Positions 24,791-37,625 of a DNA stretch of 64,000 nt are shown one piece after another. Under the pieces are notes generated by a model. That model ran no database searches and was not told the origin of the DNA. It worked only from the letters and a program-made list of their open reading frames with translations. A program made the position numbers and the translations under genes. The stretch's first letter is position 1. Every line of letters begins with the position of its first letter. The DNA lies in contig VWZF01004021.1 in assembly GCA_013396755.1 (NCBI GenBank), forward strand, positions 558,001 to 622,000, given 5' to 3'. This DNA is from Sclerurus mexicanus (taxonomy: Eukaryota > Chordata > Aves > Passeriformes > Furnariidae).

Positions 24791-25299
24791 TGTGAAGAGG
24801 AAGAACCAGGAGTGATGAAACCAGAGCAGAATCCACCTAACCCCACCACCAGGTGATGAGCTCTGCATCAAAGCAGCCAGATAAGCACAGGGTGTTCCTC
24901 ACTCTATTTGATGAATTTCATTATAAAATAATGCTACACATTCTGATAAAGAAAATTCAGAAATCTACGCTTATAACTTCTCATAATTGATAAGGGCGAT
25001 TAGTGGCAGCTGATAAATTGACTTCTCCAGCAGTTTGTCTCATATCTTCTCTCCCTTTTTAAATAAAAAGTTCTGTGCCCTTCATGAGCTTCTTTCATGT
25101 CTTGCTGTTACCCTTCAACTGAAGGACTGATTAAATAACCTTAGAATATATTTTAACTTTCCAAGATTAAAAAAGTGCACCACCCTGCATTTTACATTGA
25201 TAACAGCTCGGTAATCCATAAAATATTAAAAAGAAGTTGCTATTCAGACAGTCAATTTCAAAACACAACAAAGCACATCCTAGAGAACGGATATGTACC

Positions 25300-25318
25300 T
25301 TGTTGTTGTTGTTGTTGT
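25300..25318. repeat. (TTG)6 microsatellite
   Basis: Six TTG units on plus. Read in the minus direction they give an Asn run in a non-genic open frame. Confidence 0.92.
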
Positions 25319-25599
25319 ATCGCATTTCCTTTCCATCACTGCTCATTACCCAAGGCATTGGTCTCTCCAACACAGAATGTTTCCCATCTATTTCCCCCAT
25401 TCCCATTCCCACGCGTTCCCTGGCCACGGCACTCAGAGAACCCAGGAAGCCAGAACAGGAATTAGTATAGAGTAGATTCAGGCTTATTATTTTTAAGGTT
25501 GCTTGAGGAAAAAAAAACCCAACCAAATTTCCCTTACAGGTATAAACAGGAGGAAGGAACAGGAAAGGAGTCCCAGAGACACAAAAGCAGAGGTTGCCC

Positions 25600-25722
25600 A
25601 GTTGTGGGGGTGGAACCCTGGCACATGCCACCCTGCAGTGTGGCACTACTGCCCTGGGCAGGGACACCCTCCACCAGCCCGGCTTGCTCCAAGCCCCGTC
25701 CAGCCTGGCCTGGGACACTCCA
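25600..25722 (-). mobile_element. CR1 LINE fragment without its 3' tip, minus orientation
   Basis: 'ctgggcagggacaccctcca', 'ttgctccaagccccgtccag' and 'cctggcctgggacactcc' are CR1 in reverse complement. The 'ggttggaagggacc' tip is missing or altered. Confidence 0.75.
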
Positions 25723-26870
25723 AATGAAGAAAACACCATCCTGATTTCACAGCCACCAGCACGGCAACTAACATGTATTAACTAGTTCCCATTAAAAAAG
25801 CTTGCCTGATCCTCAGAGCCCCAGAAATCTCTCTCTGATAATGTTTACAGGATTTTAAAATGAAATGTACCCAAGCATTTAATGAGATTATTATTATTCA
25901 AAATCTACAACAATGGCTATCACTTTGGAAATGATTTCTCCTCGCTAATCAAATGTCTCTGATCTTTTTTTACAATAGATTCATGAGTGATTCATATAAA
26001 AATAATAAAAACTAAATTAGTCATGGGCTCTTAAATCACTTTCTTTGGCATTTTTAATAATTCATTTCCAGAGACAAGCTGAGAACTTATGCTTCATTAA
26101 TATTATTTGTTCTTGGTTTTACACATGCTATCACTTTAGTCATTTACATGGAGAAAAATTCAGCCTTAAGCAAATGCCAAAAAACTACTGCAAACACAGC
26201 CTGATGGGGCATTAATTTATCTTTTCTTGTTTTTCTGCTCAAAGAATTTAACACAACGTAAGACCTTGCTAGTGAGCCAAAGAAAGTTTTTAGCTTGAAC
26301 ATACGGAAATTAACTTTTTTGATAGTTGTGTAATTATGATACAGATAAAAAAATGGGTGAGTTTTATATCCTGAGAAACTTAGAGACAACATGACAAGGA
26401 AAATCAATGGTAGGCACATGCCTCTAAAAATGCAAGTGGATACCACTTCTGTAATCTCCCTTATGGCAAAATGGGGGACTATATATTCTGAAAATACCGT
26501 CAGATGCAATTTTCCACTTAACCTTACTTTAGAGCCTGCAAAGACCTTAAGGAACTGTAAGCAATTTTGCAAACTTCCATTTGAAAGTGAAATAACTTAG
26601 CTCCAAACAGGGAAGTTTGTGTGATTCGCTCCCAGCCCTGCAGCATCCGGGATGGCCCAGGGTCTGCTCGTTTTAACAGCCCAAATTCCATTAGCAGGGT
26701 GTTATTGGGGTTATTCACATGATCTCTTATTATTTAACAGTGAATCTCCATTCAAACATCACCAGGAGCATGTCACCCTCACACAGACTGTGCCACTGAG
26801 AACACTGATGCCAGAAGCTGCACATTAAAGGCTGGCTGTTTGCTTTGGGTTCAAACCCTGCGCGTGGGCA

Positions 26871-26914
26871 AGGGACATTCTCATGCCATACGAGGGACAT
26901 TCTCATGCCATACG
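26871..26914. repeat. Perfect 22-bp tandem duplication
   Basis: Positions 26871-26892 and 26893-26914 are identical, and the match runs two bases further. The unit contains 'gacattctcatgccatacg'. Confidence 0.95.
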
Positions 26915-28784
26915 AGGCAGGCACAGACCAGGAGATGCCCCTGGAGGTGATTTCCCAGGGGCACGGGAGGGTGGGGAATACCAGCAATCCCCGATGTGGT
27001 CTGGAATCCTGTGCTTGTCCCTGCAGGGGATGTTTCGGGAGAGCTCGGCCGTGCCATCCCACCTGAGAGCAGCAGAACTGAAGAACCCCGTATTTCAACA
27101 GCCTTGGAAGAGCTTAGCTTTGAATTGCTGGGGTGGCTGCAGTTTGAGTTCAAGTGCCCAGATAAAGGGGAAATGAGCAATGAAGGGCACGCAGGAGTTT
27201 CTGCGCCAGCTGCCTGCACTGCACCTGCCAACCCACCAAACTCTGACCTGCCTGTACCCCAAATCTGCTCTGTGGCAACCCTCTCTCCCCTGCTGTTCCC
27301 CACCCTCTGAAGGAGTAACTTAGGTTTATAAATGTTATCAATTTACGTATTTTCCTCTGGAGATAATGCCAAATCATGTGAAACAATGCCCTGTAAATAT
27401 GATATAAATACCTTTGACTCCATGAGGAGTTTATTACATTTTCAAATTGAGGAATGCTTTCATAATCACATATTTGGGAAAACATATTGCTTGTTCCTCG
27501 GAGGCAAAAGTGTATTATTTTGAAAGATGACACATTTGAACCATTTCACTATTTGTAATCAGAAATCAATTTACAACTATGACAATCTTATCGGTTTCAG
27601 CTACATTATAGTTATTTTCTGCATGAGAAAAGTTGATGTGACTTTTTAAAGTAGAACTGCACAGGGACTTCTAATGGATAAATAATATGGATGGGTAATT
27701 TATGGAGAAATAATATTTTTATGCTAAAAGCAATCTTAAATGTTTGCAAGAGGAATTGTTTAATTACATGTGCCATTAGGATGGCTCCTCTGCAATAGCT
27801 GTGTGACAACTCATTAAGAGAGCTCCTCGCAGCCAGGACAAGACAAATTATTACTAGTTGCTTATGAAAGCTTCTGATTAAGGGAGCAATGAAAAAATTA
27901 TTAATATTTTGTTGCCAATCAAGATATTACATAAAAATGATTTAACTAATGCACTTAAACAACCAGGCTTTATACTAGTCTTCAATCTTTCAGTCCTGCA
28001 CAAATTTAGGATTATCTAGGGTTTTGTTGGTTGTCTTTGTCACTTCCAGTATTAATCTGCAACACAGTCATCCTTCTCAGATCACACTTGTCAGGACTCC
28101 AGAAAGAATAAAGCCATGAAGTGCCTCTCCCGTGCTGCTCTCACACCTGGCTGGAAGGATGCTGGTTCTTCTAGGCTTGAGCTTCTACTTTCATCTGATA
28201 TCTCGAATTAGCATTTAGAAGAGAAAGAGTTTAATTGAAATATAATACCAGGATTTTTCCAAGTGTGTGACTATCCTGTAGGCCTGCATGTGATTACCAT
28301 TGTGCCAAGAGCAGAGAGGATTTTCTTGAAGTTAAAAAGGTACAATTAATCTCCTGTTGCACTTCCAATTAGCCAAATTGCCAACCTTATTGTGAAAAGC
28401 AGAAATGCAATCGAGTTTCTGCTTGAGGCGTACTAAAAGAAAACTGAAGTAATTTAATTAACTGCCTTCAAGTACATTAGGAAGCACACTGCCTTTACTT
28501 TCCTGCTGTCAATGCCTTTAAATAGACTGTGGTTGAAGGTGAGTTTCTGCACCCACGAAATGCTGAAGCCCAGAAGTGTCTGCTGCCACCCTGAGCTGCT
28601 GGACACACCTATTTCCATGTTGTATTTTCACACTTCCCCTTCCCAAGGAGAATGCAGCTGCTGCCTCCATGCCACCAGCCAACAGCAACCCCAAACACAA
28701 GGATTCTCACATTCCAGAGGAACGTGGCTCAGGTTTCACAACTACAGCACTTCAAAAACTTGGACTAAAGCTGGATGAGCTTGA

Positions 28785-29145
28785 GAAGTGGCCCATGGGA
28801 ACCTCAGGAGGTTTAGTTAAGTGCTGGTGCTGCACCTGGGTTGGGGCAACCCCTGGTTTAAATCCAGGCTTTGGGGTGAACTAATTGTGGCCTTGCAGGA
28901 CCCGAAGGGATCCCACAAGAAAGATGGAGAGAGACTTCTTACAAGGGCCTGGAGCGACAGGACAAGGGGAAATAGATTCAAACTAAAAGAGAGTAGGTTT
29001 AGATTAGGCATTAGATAAGGCCAGGTTGGACGGGGCTTGGAACAGCCTGGTCTAGTGGAAGGTGTCTCTGCCCATGGCAGGGGGTTGGAACTGGATGATC
29101 CTCAAGGTCCCTTCCAACCAAACCATTCTGTGACTCTGTGATAAA
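28785..29145 (+). mobile_element. CR1 LINE fragment with internal deletion, plus orientation
   Basis: The 5' part is 'cccatgggaacctcaggagg', 'tgctgcacctgggttggggc' and 'aatccaggctttggggtgaa'. It then jumps to 'cttgcaggacccgaagggat', 'gcgacaggacaaggggaaat', 'agagagtaggtttagattag' and the 3' end 'ggtcccttccaaccaaacca', followed by 'ttctgtgactctgtgat'. The jump suggests an internal deletion near 28883. Confidence 0.88.
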
Positions 29146-31176
29146 TAACAAGACTGGATTTGCCAGCTGAAGGACCATCCCCTCATCCCTGCTAGCAACA
29201 AGTGCTTCAGACAAGCAGGAGCCCATCCCTGGCAGCCGGAGAGGGGACTCACCCGAGCTCAAGCACCCTACAGAACGCCCATGGGGGAAGATGATAAAAA
29301 AAGGTAATCCCCACATTGTGCCACCTCAAGCAACCAGACCAGAATGCAGATGGCAGTGATGTATAGAGAACATACTGTACAGCTTAATTAACGATGAGGA
29401 AGGTGTGGAGGTGCTCATTAGACTGGGAAACGCTGCCGTGCAGTAGCAGCAGGTGTTGTACGACAAGGTGACAGAGGCCACAAACTGACACGACAAACAT
29501 TAAAATTGAAGCCTAAATCCTGTTTTTGCTCCTTGTAGAAATCTTAGAGTGCTCCTTTGATACAGTTTCTCAGTGGTATATCAGTTCAAACAGATCAAAA
29601 AGGGATTTTTTTCCTGCTCTATTACACTCCATGGGGGTGTTGAATCATTCAGGAACCAGTGAGCTTCTGTGCAAGGACATAACTCTGCCTCTTAATATAG
29701 AATCACCAATGAGAGAGAGAATCACTTATCAGCAAACCACAAACCCACTTGGGCTGGCCCTAAACGGTGCGAGGAACTGGCATTTCAGCCTGAAAATGTA
29801 CTCAGCATTCTGTTCAAAACAGTAGGGGCTGCAAACAAACCCTCAGAGCCAAGTGCTACCTGTCCTTCAAGGATGTGTTTTACTCCAATTCTTGGACTGC
29901 CATTTTGTGTCCAGTTCACACACAAACTTTAATCCTTTAAGATTCATGGCATCAGAACCAAAAGTTCATAAATGTAAGAAAAATACCCGGAATTTTCATT
30001 CTTTTTGGCCAACAAATTCTAAGACCACTCCTGAGCCTGCAGAGGCTCTGCTGCATTTCGATGTCCTGCTCGAAGCAGGGACAACAAATGCATTTTAACA
30101 GGACAACACTTGCTGTGATCAGAAGAAAAAGACGTTTCAATGGTTTTCATTACTGAGTTTGTGCACACAGTAAACACCTATACATAGTGCACACGATTTT
30201 CCTGCTCAGGTAGAGTCAACACATAAAGGGCTGGGGTGCCGTGTGTATTTCTGTCCTACGTGCTGCAAATTTTCATGTTTTAATGCAGAAGAATCAAGCA
30301 AAGATTTTTCCCATTTCAGTAATCCTGGACACGCAACAATTTAGGGAGCTACAGTATTGACTGTAACAACTCAGAACTGAGTGGTTATCAAATTAACAGG
30401 AACTGAGTGAAAATATAAATCAACTCTTGCTGTAGTGTAATTAAAATAAAACCTGATTTACCGTGTGCTTTAATGCAAAAAGAAATGAAATACAGACCAT
30501 ATTTTTTGTACACTACTCTCCACTCTCTCCATAATTAAATGTTATTAAATAAATAAGTTTATACCATCATTCAGGTATTGTCTTTACTACCAGCTATGAC
30601 TCACAGATCAGACCAGCACTGTGAATTAAGAGATTCATCCTCCTTGCTGCGAGGGCACTGCCACACCCCGCTGAACAATCCCATTTCTAAGCTGCTCATC
30701 AGAAACAGCAGCCAAGGAATGAGAGAGGAGAATTGTCTGAAAGGCAAGTGGAACAGGAGGAACAGAGATAAAAACACATTATTTGACTTAGGGAGAGGAG
30801 AGATTCATTGCCAGCCATAAAGGTATTGCTTCATGGTCCCGAGGAGCCTGTTCCTTTGTACTGGGAAAGGCACCCCTGAGGAGCTAATGGTCTGCAGAGC
30901 TGCTTTCCCTGGGTTTCCAGGTCTGTGGCCCAGCTTGCACCACTGGAATGAGCAACCCCAACTGGAATGGTTACTCCAGCACTGAGCTTCAATTCCATGT
31001 AACATACTCCACGTGCTCCCGCTCTGCACCGCACGTAAGCCGCTCTGCTTTTAGCCCCGAGACTAAACCCTCAATATCACACCCGCTTCCAGTTTTCCAG
31101 ACCAAGGTGAAACCGGTGGCCTGCCTGGTAAACACCACCTGCCCCTCTCAGAGCCCCGCACGCTCGGGACACCTAC

Positions 31177-31343
31177 GTTGATGTCCTCCAGGTCCAGGAC
31201 GTTGAGGACGACGCCGTTGCGCTTCCAGACGATGGGCGGCCGCAGGGCGCCGCGGATGCCGCAGCTCAGGACGGTGCTGAGCCCCACGGTGACGGTGGTG
31301 ACGGTGACCCTCTGCTCCTCCGGCAGGCTCAGCCGAACCACCT
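31177..31343 (-). CDS. FSTL4: FSTL4 exon: EF-hand/Ig junction and first half of Ig domain 1
   Basis: The exon is 167 nt. The acceptor reads cgcag|AGGTGG and the donor CAAC|GTAGGT. It begins in the middle of a codon (last two bases, AG, giving Gln with an expected upstream C) and ends in phase 0. It encodes 55 full residues: VVRLSLPEEQRVTVTTVTVG at the start, then LSTVLSC (the first Ig disulfide cysteine), the core tryptophan in PPIVWKRNG, and LEDIN at the end. This is the N-terminal half of the first Ig domain of FSTL4. The next exon downstream starts with DFGEDD, continuing LEDIN-DFGEDD as in the human protein as I recall it. The exon is strikingly GC- and CpG-rich compared with its AT-rich introns and contains a GCGGCCGC site. 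The preceding EF-hand exon, expected to end in AFQ, is not in the window. Confidence 0.95.
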
Positions 31344-32982
31344 CTGCGAAAGGCAAAATGACAGGAAGAGCGTCAAACACCGCCCGGGGACGCTGCTCCT
31401 CTTCTCCCCCCTCTGCCTGCCTTCTCCCTCGTGCCAGGAATAGCTCTGAAGGATTTTGGCAAGGCGAGGGAATATCTGTGCTATAAAAAATCTGCCATAA
31501 ACCACAAAGCCAAGTAAGAGACAAGTTGAACCTGCCTCAGGGGCTGTGTCCCTTTGCTGAGGCATCTTCGTGGCGTGAGGGCACCAGCAGGGTCCCCTGG
31601 CCAGCCTGGCTGCAATAGTTCATGCAAAGCAGCAAGCAACAGGACAAGCTCTCTGGCCCGAGAACATCTGGGTTTGCTTCCCTAGAGCGCTCCTGCCAAG
31701 CTCCTTTGAAAAGGCACAAGAATGAGTCATTCTCCTTCCTTGGAGAAGAATTCAGACTGTTGTCACTGAAATACAGATAAACCCAGTTTTAAATTGTCCA
31801 AATACTGGAAGGCACCAAGCATGAAATCTTCTTTACCAAACACAGCCACATATGGCATCTCAGATACAGATGTCCTAAACCCCAAAGCTTTCCCATGTTT
31901 TATTTAAATTTTAAAACCCCAAGTTTTACTTTGGCTTACATGTGCCACACAAAAGAAACTCCTGAGACAGACCTTACTGAAATCCACACCACCAGCTCTT
32001 TGAAACCACACCTCCATCATTACACCCCATACAAGATCTTCACGTGACTCCCTGGGCAGACCTCAGTGCCATGTGCACTTTCTTCCAGCCCTCTGAAGGA
32101 GCCCTGACTTTCAGTGAATCTGCACACTCATTTTTAGCATGTCAGTCCCCAGATTAAGATGGGATTTTTCCCTAAAAGTCGACAGCTTCATTAGGAAGAC
32201 CTTGCATCCATTTCTGGGCTTGCATGATAGAAATGCACGGAACAAAAACCAAAACAAAACCCGGTATCTACGTTTGCAAGCACCACTTTCCATCTCTCCA
32301 CAGACTGTCTAATTGAAAAACTGCTTCAACATCTCTTGAGTAGCAAATCTCTTATATCAGCTCACTAAAACACTCAGCCCATTTCAGCAGCCTTGGGCGG
32401 TCTGGGCAGCCTCAGTGCTCTGGTCCAGCAACTGATGGAGAAGAATCAGTGCAAAAGCTGCTGGTGCAGACACACCCAGCAGCTGTGCAGCCCTTCTCTC
32501 CTCTCCTTCCACCTGAGCGAGGAGTTCCTGTGCCACAGAGCGTATCACCACGGTGGACCTGAGGCTGCTCTGGGCTGCAGAGATCCACACCGATACATCC
32601 CGCGTCTACCTGCACTGGGTATTTCTCCTTCTTAAAATTCCTAGTGCTGTTTTAGGAAGAGTACAAGCTGCTTTAAGTAAAAAGTAGCTACGGTTTTGAT
32701 AGATGGTGGGTGAGAAATAGGAAATTTTGGCCAACTTGTTGCCAGTATTTGTGTTATATTGGCTCTCAGAGGCATTACATGAGAATACAGACTGACACAG
32801 TCCAACCATCAAGCTTCTGTGCTTTAAACCTTAAAAATGAAAAGGGCAGATGAATTAAGATTGGGAAGGAGAACATTACCCCCCCAGGGTCACTGAGCTG
32901 GTCAGTGGCCAAGCCAGGAAGAGAGGACACCTCACTAAATCAGTGCCCCACAGGAGTGGAGATGTCCCACAGAACCCCTGAG

Positions 32983-33107
32983 TGTTTGAGTTGGAAGGAA
33001 CTTAAAGACCATATTGTTCCACCCCCTGCCATGGGCAGGGACACCTTCCACCAGCCCAGGATGCTCCAAGCCCCATCCAACCTGGCCTTGGACACTTCAG
33101 GGATGGC
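32983..33107 (-). mobile_element. CR1 LINE fragment, minus orientation
   Basis: 'gagttggaaggaacttaaag', 'ccccctgccatgggcaggga', 'gatgctccaagccccatcca' and 'cttggacacttcagggatgg' in CR1 reverse-complement order. Confidence 0.92.
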
Positions 33108-35374
33108 ACGTCCACCCCGCCACCCCCACCCCGCTGCCTGAAGCATGTAAACAGCACATAGGGGCTAATAATATAGTGATTTTCTGCATAATAAAGAACT
33201 CCTTTTAATGAATAAAATATTTGGAGTGCCCTTGACAGGATGAAGAACTGATAATTACAATAATTTGTAGCGTGGAGTAGGGCTAATGAGGACATCTTTT
33301 CTTGAGGAGAAATGAAATAGAGGGCCATTCGTTTACAAGAGAATTGTTTTCTCGTCCTACTGCTGTTTTCCTTAATTCCCTCTGCTGTTTTTCATGCTGC
33401 CTTGAGTTCCCTGGCTCATGCTGGGCTCCCATAAGCTCCCTCTTCAGCCCTGTTTGTCAGGGCTTTGTTGCAGCAGAATTCAAGGCTCCCTGCCCATCTT
33501 CCAAACGGCTGCTAAAGAGGCTTTGGCTTTTCCTTTTTAGAAGCACAGTAATGAAAAATACATTAACTTTTAATTAAGAAGACACCTTGCACAGCTGCCA
33601 TTCTTGGATGAACCATATGAGGCCAGGAGATGACTTTTTTATGTTAAAGCGTGTAATTAGCACAGACCACTTTAACAATGCAAACACTCCTTTTTAAAGT
33701 GTTTCTATGGAGTATATTTGAGAGCATCTTATTACCAGTACATTTGAGGGACTCTTATTAACATCTAAAAGCCCTTCTACTTCAGAGTTATTTTGTGTGG
33801 TTTCAGTTATTGCTGTGTTGTTACCAATAGAAAAGATTTCCTTGTGCAACCAGGTATACTGGGGAGGAAACAGGACCCCGAGGAGAATGGGAGGCTGAGC
33901 TTTCTAAAAATCTTTTACAAAACTCAGAGTCTTGTCCCTAAGTTATAGTGCTTAGACACATTGCTTTATGTGTACAAATTACTCAAGTCACCATAATGAT
34001 TTTGTGTAGAGCTTCTAGATTAAGTATTGAACATTGCTCATTTTATTTTCAAAAACCTTTAAGAGATAAAAGGATTTTTACCGTGTGTATAAAACTGAAT
34101 GTAACAAATGGGCAATATTCAAAGGGTGCTCACATGCAGAACACAAGCTGGAATGGAATCTGGTCCTAAAATCAAGCAATTTTATGTTCATTTGGCAATC
34201 CTGCAGGATGATGCAAGGAAACCAGCTTTCTACATTCCACAGGTTCAACCAGTGTCAGTCCTCGCTGACCACAGTCATGTCAAACCTGGGACTCCTCTCT
34301 GGGGTTTCAGCTGGGGTAACTTCTCAGCTCATTCCAGCTGCAAATAAAAAAAAAGTTCCTCCCTCCTGCCATCAGAAACTGATGACTTCATCAAAGAATG
34401 GGCTGCTATCAATTGTCACTCAACTTTTATGGGTTCCACACAGGGCTAAAGCCTTTGTAACGACCACCTTTAAGAAGGAATTGGTGTGGGCACATCTCTG
34501 TGTACCAGAGGACCCAGGGTAAGCCTGAACGAGGCAGATGAAAGACACCAAATATGGTCCAAAAGCAAGGTTAGTGAAAGGTCGCCGGGACATCACAAAC
34601 CCTCCTTGGTGATGGCAGCAGCTCAGCATGGTGCAGGAATCAGGGCAGTGCCACCTCCCAACGCCTGTGCCCTGTTCAGGGGGTGAGGGATCCCTCCCTG
34701 CGTGCCAGGGCTTCTCCCACCTCTCCTCCCTGGGCTGGCATTCAGCCCGAAGCACTGAGCCCCTCTGGTGACCCAGCTGTCGCCATCCCCACGTTCTCAC
34801 ACTGAATTCCTTGCAGTGCCAGGTCCCACGGTGAAAACGGCAAGTTTTACTAATTCCTTGTCTTGTAAAAAACCGTCAAGATCCTGTTGAACATTTTGCT
34901 CTGTCCCTCCTCCTCTCCACTGTTATTTGAGGTGCCGAGCTGGAGCTGCACTGCACCTTCACAAGCTCTGCATGCTAATGCAGCAGGTACTACTTGTTGT
35001 GCTGGTTTATCATGGAAACCTTTCCCTCTGCTGTCATTTGCAGCCCACCAAAGGCAATCATAATTTCCCAATGAAGACATGTATAGTTGAGGTCATTACA
35101 GGGAGCAACCTGGAACGAACATCTATGGAGAAAACCTCATTGATGTAGCACCACGTGGAGATAATTTACATCGTGATGTCGGCGCCTGCCTTTGCTCGTG
35201 CTGCACTCCCTACAGACACAGATTTCACACTTTCAAAAGTGCTTAATATCATTAATTAGATCGCTTCCCTTAAATCTAAAGAAAATATATTTTTCAATGC
35301 ATTGTTGCCACCTTTAATCGTTGTTACAGCTGTTCATGGATATCTTGCCTTGCTAATACAGAATATCCTACAAT

Positions 35375-35605
35375 CACAGGGTGGTTTGGGTTGGAAGGGA
35401 CCTTAAAGCCCATCTCATTCCTGCCATGGGCAGGAACACTTTCCACCAGCCCAGGTTGCTCCAAGCTCTGTCCAACCTGGTCTTGGACACTTTCAGGGAT
35501 CCAGGGGCAGCCACAGCTTCTCTGGGCACCCTGTGCCAGGGCTGCCCACCCTCCCAGAGAAGGATTCCTTCCCAATATCCAGTCCACTCCAGCTCTGCCT
35601 TAGAT
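35375..35605 (-). mobile_element. CR1 LINE fragment, about 230 bp, minus orientation
   Basis: 'cacagggtggtttgggttgg' starts it. 'gttgctccaagctctgtcca', 'gggcagccacagcttctctg' and 'gaaggattccttcccaatat' carry it well past the usual truncation point. Confidence 0.94.
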
Positions 35606-37524
35606 CCTACTTATGAGACAAGGCAATGCCTTTTTAATCCTGTAACTCTTTCTCAGTGGGGAGACAATGAACTAAAACACAGCCCTGCTTGATGTAACAG
35701 GGCCAGGACTTTCAAACAAAGCCTCCAGCACTGGTTCCTGCCTCCCAATTAATGCTCCTGAGCACAGAGACCTGTTTGTGAACTGAAGCGTGGGTGACAC
35801 AGCCCTAAACACATCGTGCTTCTCCAGCAACGGTTCAAGTCAGGGTTGATTTAATGGGATGGAAACTTTAGTGTCTACTTAATTCCCCAAGTCCTGCAGC
35901 TGTGTTTATGCACCACACTGCATTAGTAAAATCTGTTTATTGCCTTGTGGCCATGAAGGTCAGTGCTGATTTTAGCATTTGTTTCAACAGATAAAAGAGC
36001 TCTCTAGCTGAGCACATCCTCAGGTGAGGAGCTAACTGAATCAAGAAAATAAAAACTATTAATGGATCATAGTTAAAAACAGGATATACCCTTTATAATT
36101 ACTTTTTCCCCAATAAATTTGATGGCTTTGCATAGAGTTTGGAGAAATTTTAGTCCCTCTTAAAGCTGAGCCAACTGCAGCTAATTGATTTTAAAATGAC
36201 CGTGTTATACGTGAGATGTGTGACTAAAAATGCAATTGAAGGTGAAGTGTGGCCAGACAAAGAGGGACTCTGGTGCTGCTGCTGGGGGGACACTGGGATG
36301 AGATGTCATCTGGTCAGTCCCAGCTGGGAGAGGTTAAAGGCAATGAAAAGCAGTTCACAGAGGGTCTGAATCTGTAAAGCAACGTATAATGTGCTTATAA
36401 ATGACTCATAATAGCACTTGATATAGTTTCTACCCTACCCTATAGGCCAAATAAACCTCAGTACACAAATCAGCCTGGTGTGTCTTTGCAAACCTGCCCC
36501 ACTGGCTGTTTTCAGGACTATCTCCAGAAGAAACATTGCCATGCCATCCCGTTTGGCTGGTTATGAAGGTTCAACAGGCTGGTCTCCCCCAGACACATTT
36601 GCTGTGTCCTCAGCTGCCCAGAGCCAGGGGAAAGGACTATCCATCACTCAGGCCCAAAAAACCCCCTCCAATTTCTGAATGCCAGCTTGGAATGACAGGA
36701 AAGCCAGTCGTGCTGCTAAAATTGTTTATGTTATTAATTAACAACATTACAGCTGTTAATGAACATGATTAAAGTTGTTCACAATTAATGAACCCAGAGA
36801 ATTTCTCCAGCTCCCACATCAGTTCAGTGCAGGTGATTGGGATGAGGTTTCTGGCTTTATCACCTGTGAAAAACATCACCAAGAGCTGGCTCTGCCTCTG
36901 GCCACCCCTGGTGTGACATCTCAGGAGCCTGGTGTCCCTCAAAAGAAGGGAACTCTAAGGATTGTAAGCTTAATTAAAGGGAACAATAAAATGATTTCTA
37001 AAGCTGAGTAGAAATGTTCATATCTCAGCTTTATTTTGTAACTGCAGTAATTCAGGTTCTTAATGTAATTTATAAACCCTCAGGACCTCGTGTGTGCTAC
37101 TTCACAGAGCATTTTATTGTAAATTCTCTACTAAATTAATTCAGTGCTGTTTTCTAAGTCATAAAAAGGCATAATTATATTTCTAGCAGAATTTAGTACC
37201 TCCAGCCCTCTTCTGTCATTACTCCTGATGGCCACAGGTTATGACTCCCTGAGGTAGGTCCCAACCTTACACTTGAAGTCAAAACCTGTGTTGTTGTGGA
37301 ATTCAAAATAAACACGTGCAAGTCACCTCAACACTCAGGTCTGGTGTGGCACTGTAAGACAAGACCCTGTCCCTCACCCCTGTCAAGCTGAACAACGATT
37401 TTAGTCCATGTGACCATGGCTTACAGTAAAGGTAAGAGAAAAGCAGATATTGAAATCATGAAATATTATGACACTTTTTACTTGTCTTCAGCAACTGTGT
37501 CTGTAACATGCTATCAGTGATATA

Positions 37525-37625
37525 TCACAGCATGGTTAGGGTTGGAACAGACCTTCAGAGATCATCTCGTCCAACCCCTTGCCAGAGGCAGGGGCATCTT
37601 CCACTGGACCAGGCTGCTCAAAGTA
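37525..37625 (-). mobile_element. CR1 LINE fragment, minus orientation
   Basis: 'tcacagcatggttagggttg', 'cagagatcatctcgtccaac' and 'tccactggaccaggctgctc' are a CR1 3' end of a slightly different subfamily from its neighbours ('agatcatctcgtccaacccc'). Confidence 0.85.

Larger units (their letters stand above)
20606..31176 (-). other. FSTL4: FSTL4 intron, 10.6 kb
   Basis: Splits Ig domain 1. Holds five CR1 fragments (21888, 24384, 24629, 25600 and 28785), a TTG microsatellite, a 22-bp perfect duplication and AT-rich unique blocks (23000-23480, 25790-26600, 27300-28520). The long minus-strand open frame at 25167-25739 is built of microsatellite and CR1 antisense and is not a gene. Confidence 0.88.

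Noticed and set aside
25167..25739. 190-codon open frame on minus, among the longest in the window
   Set aside because: It runs through a TTG microsatellite (Asn run) and antisense CR1 and has no domain or splice context. It is a chance frame.
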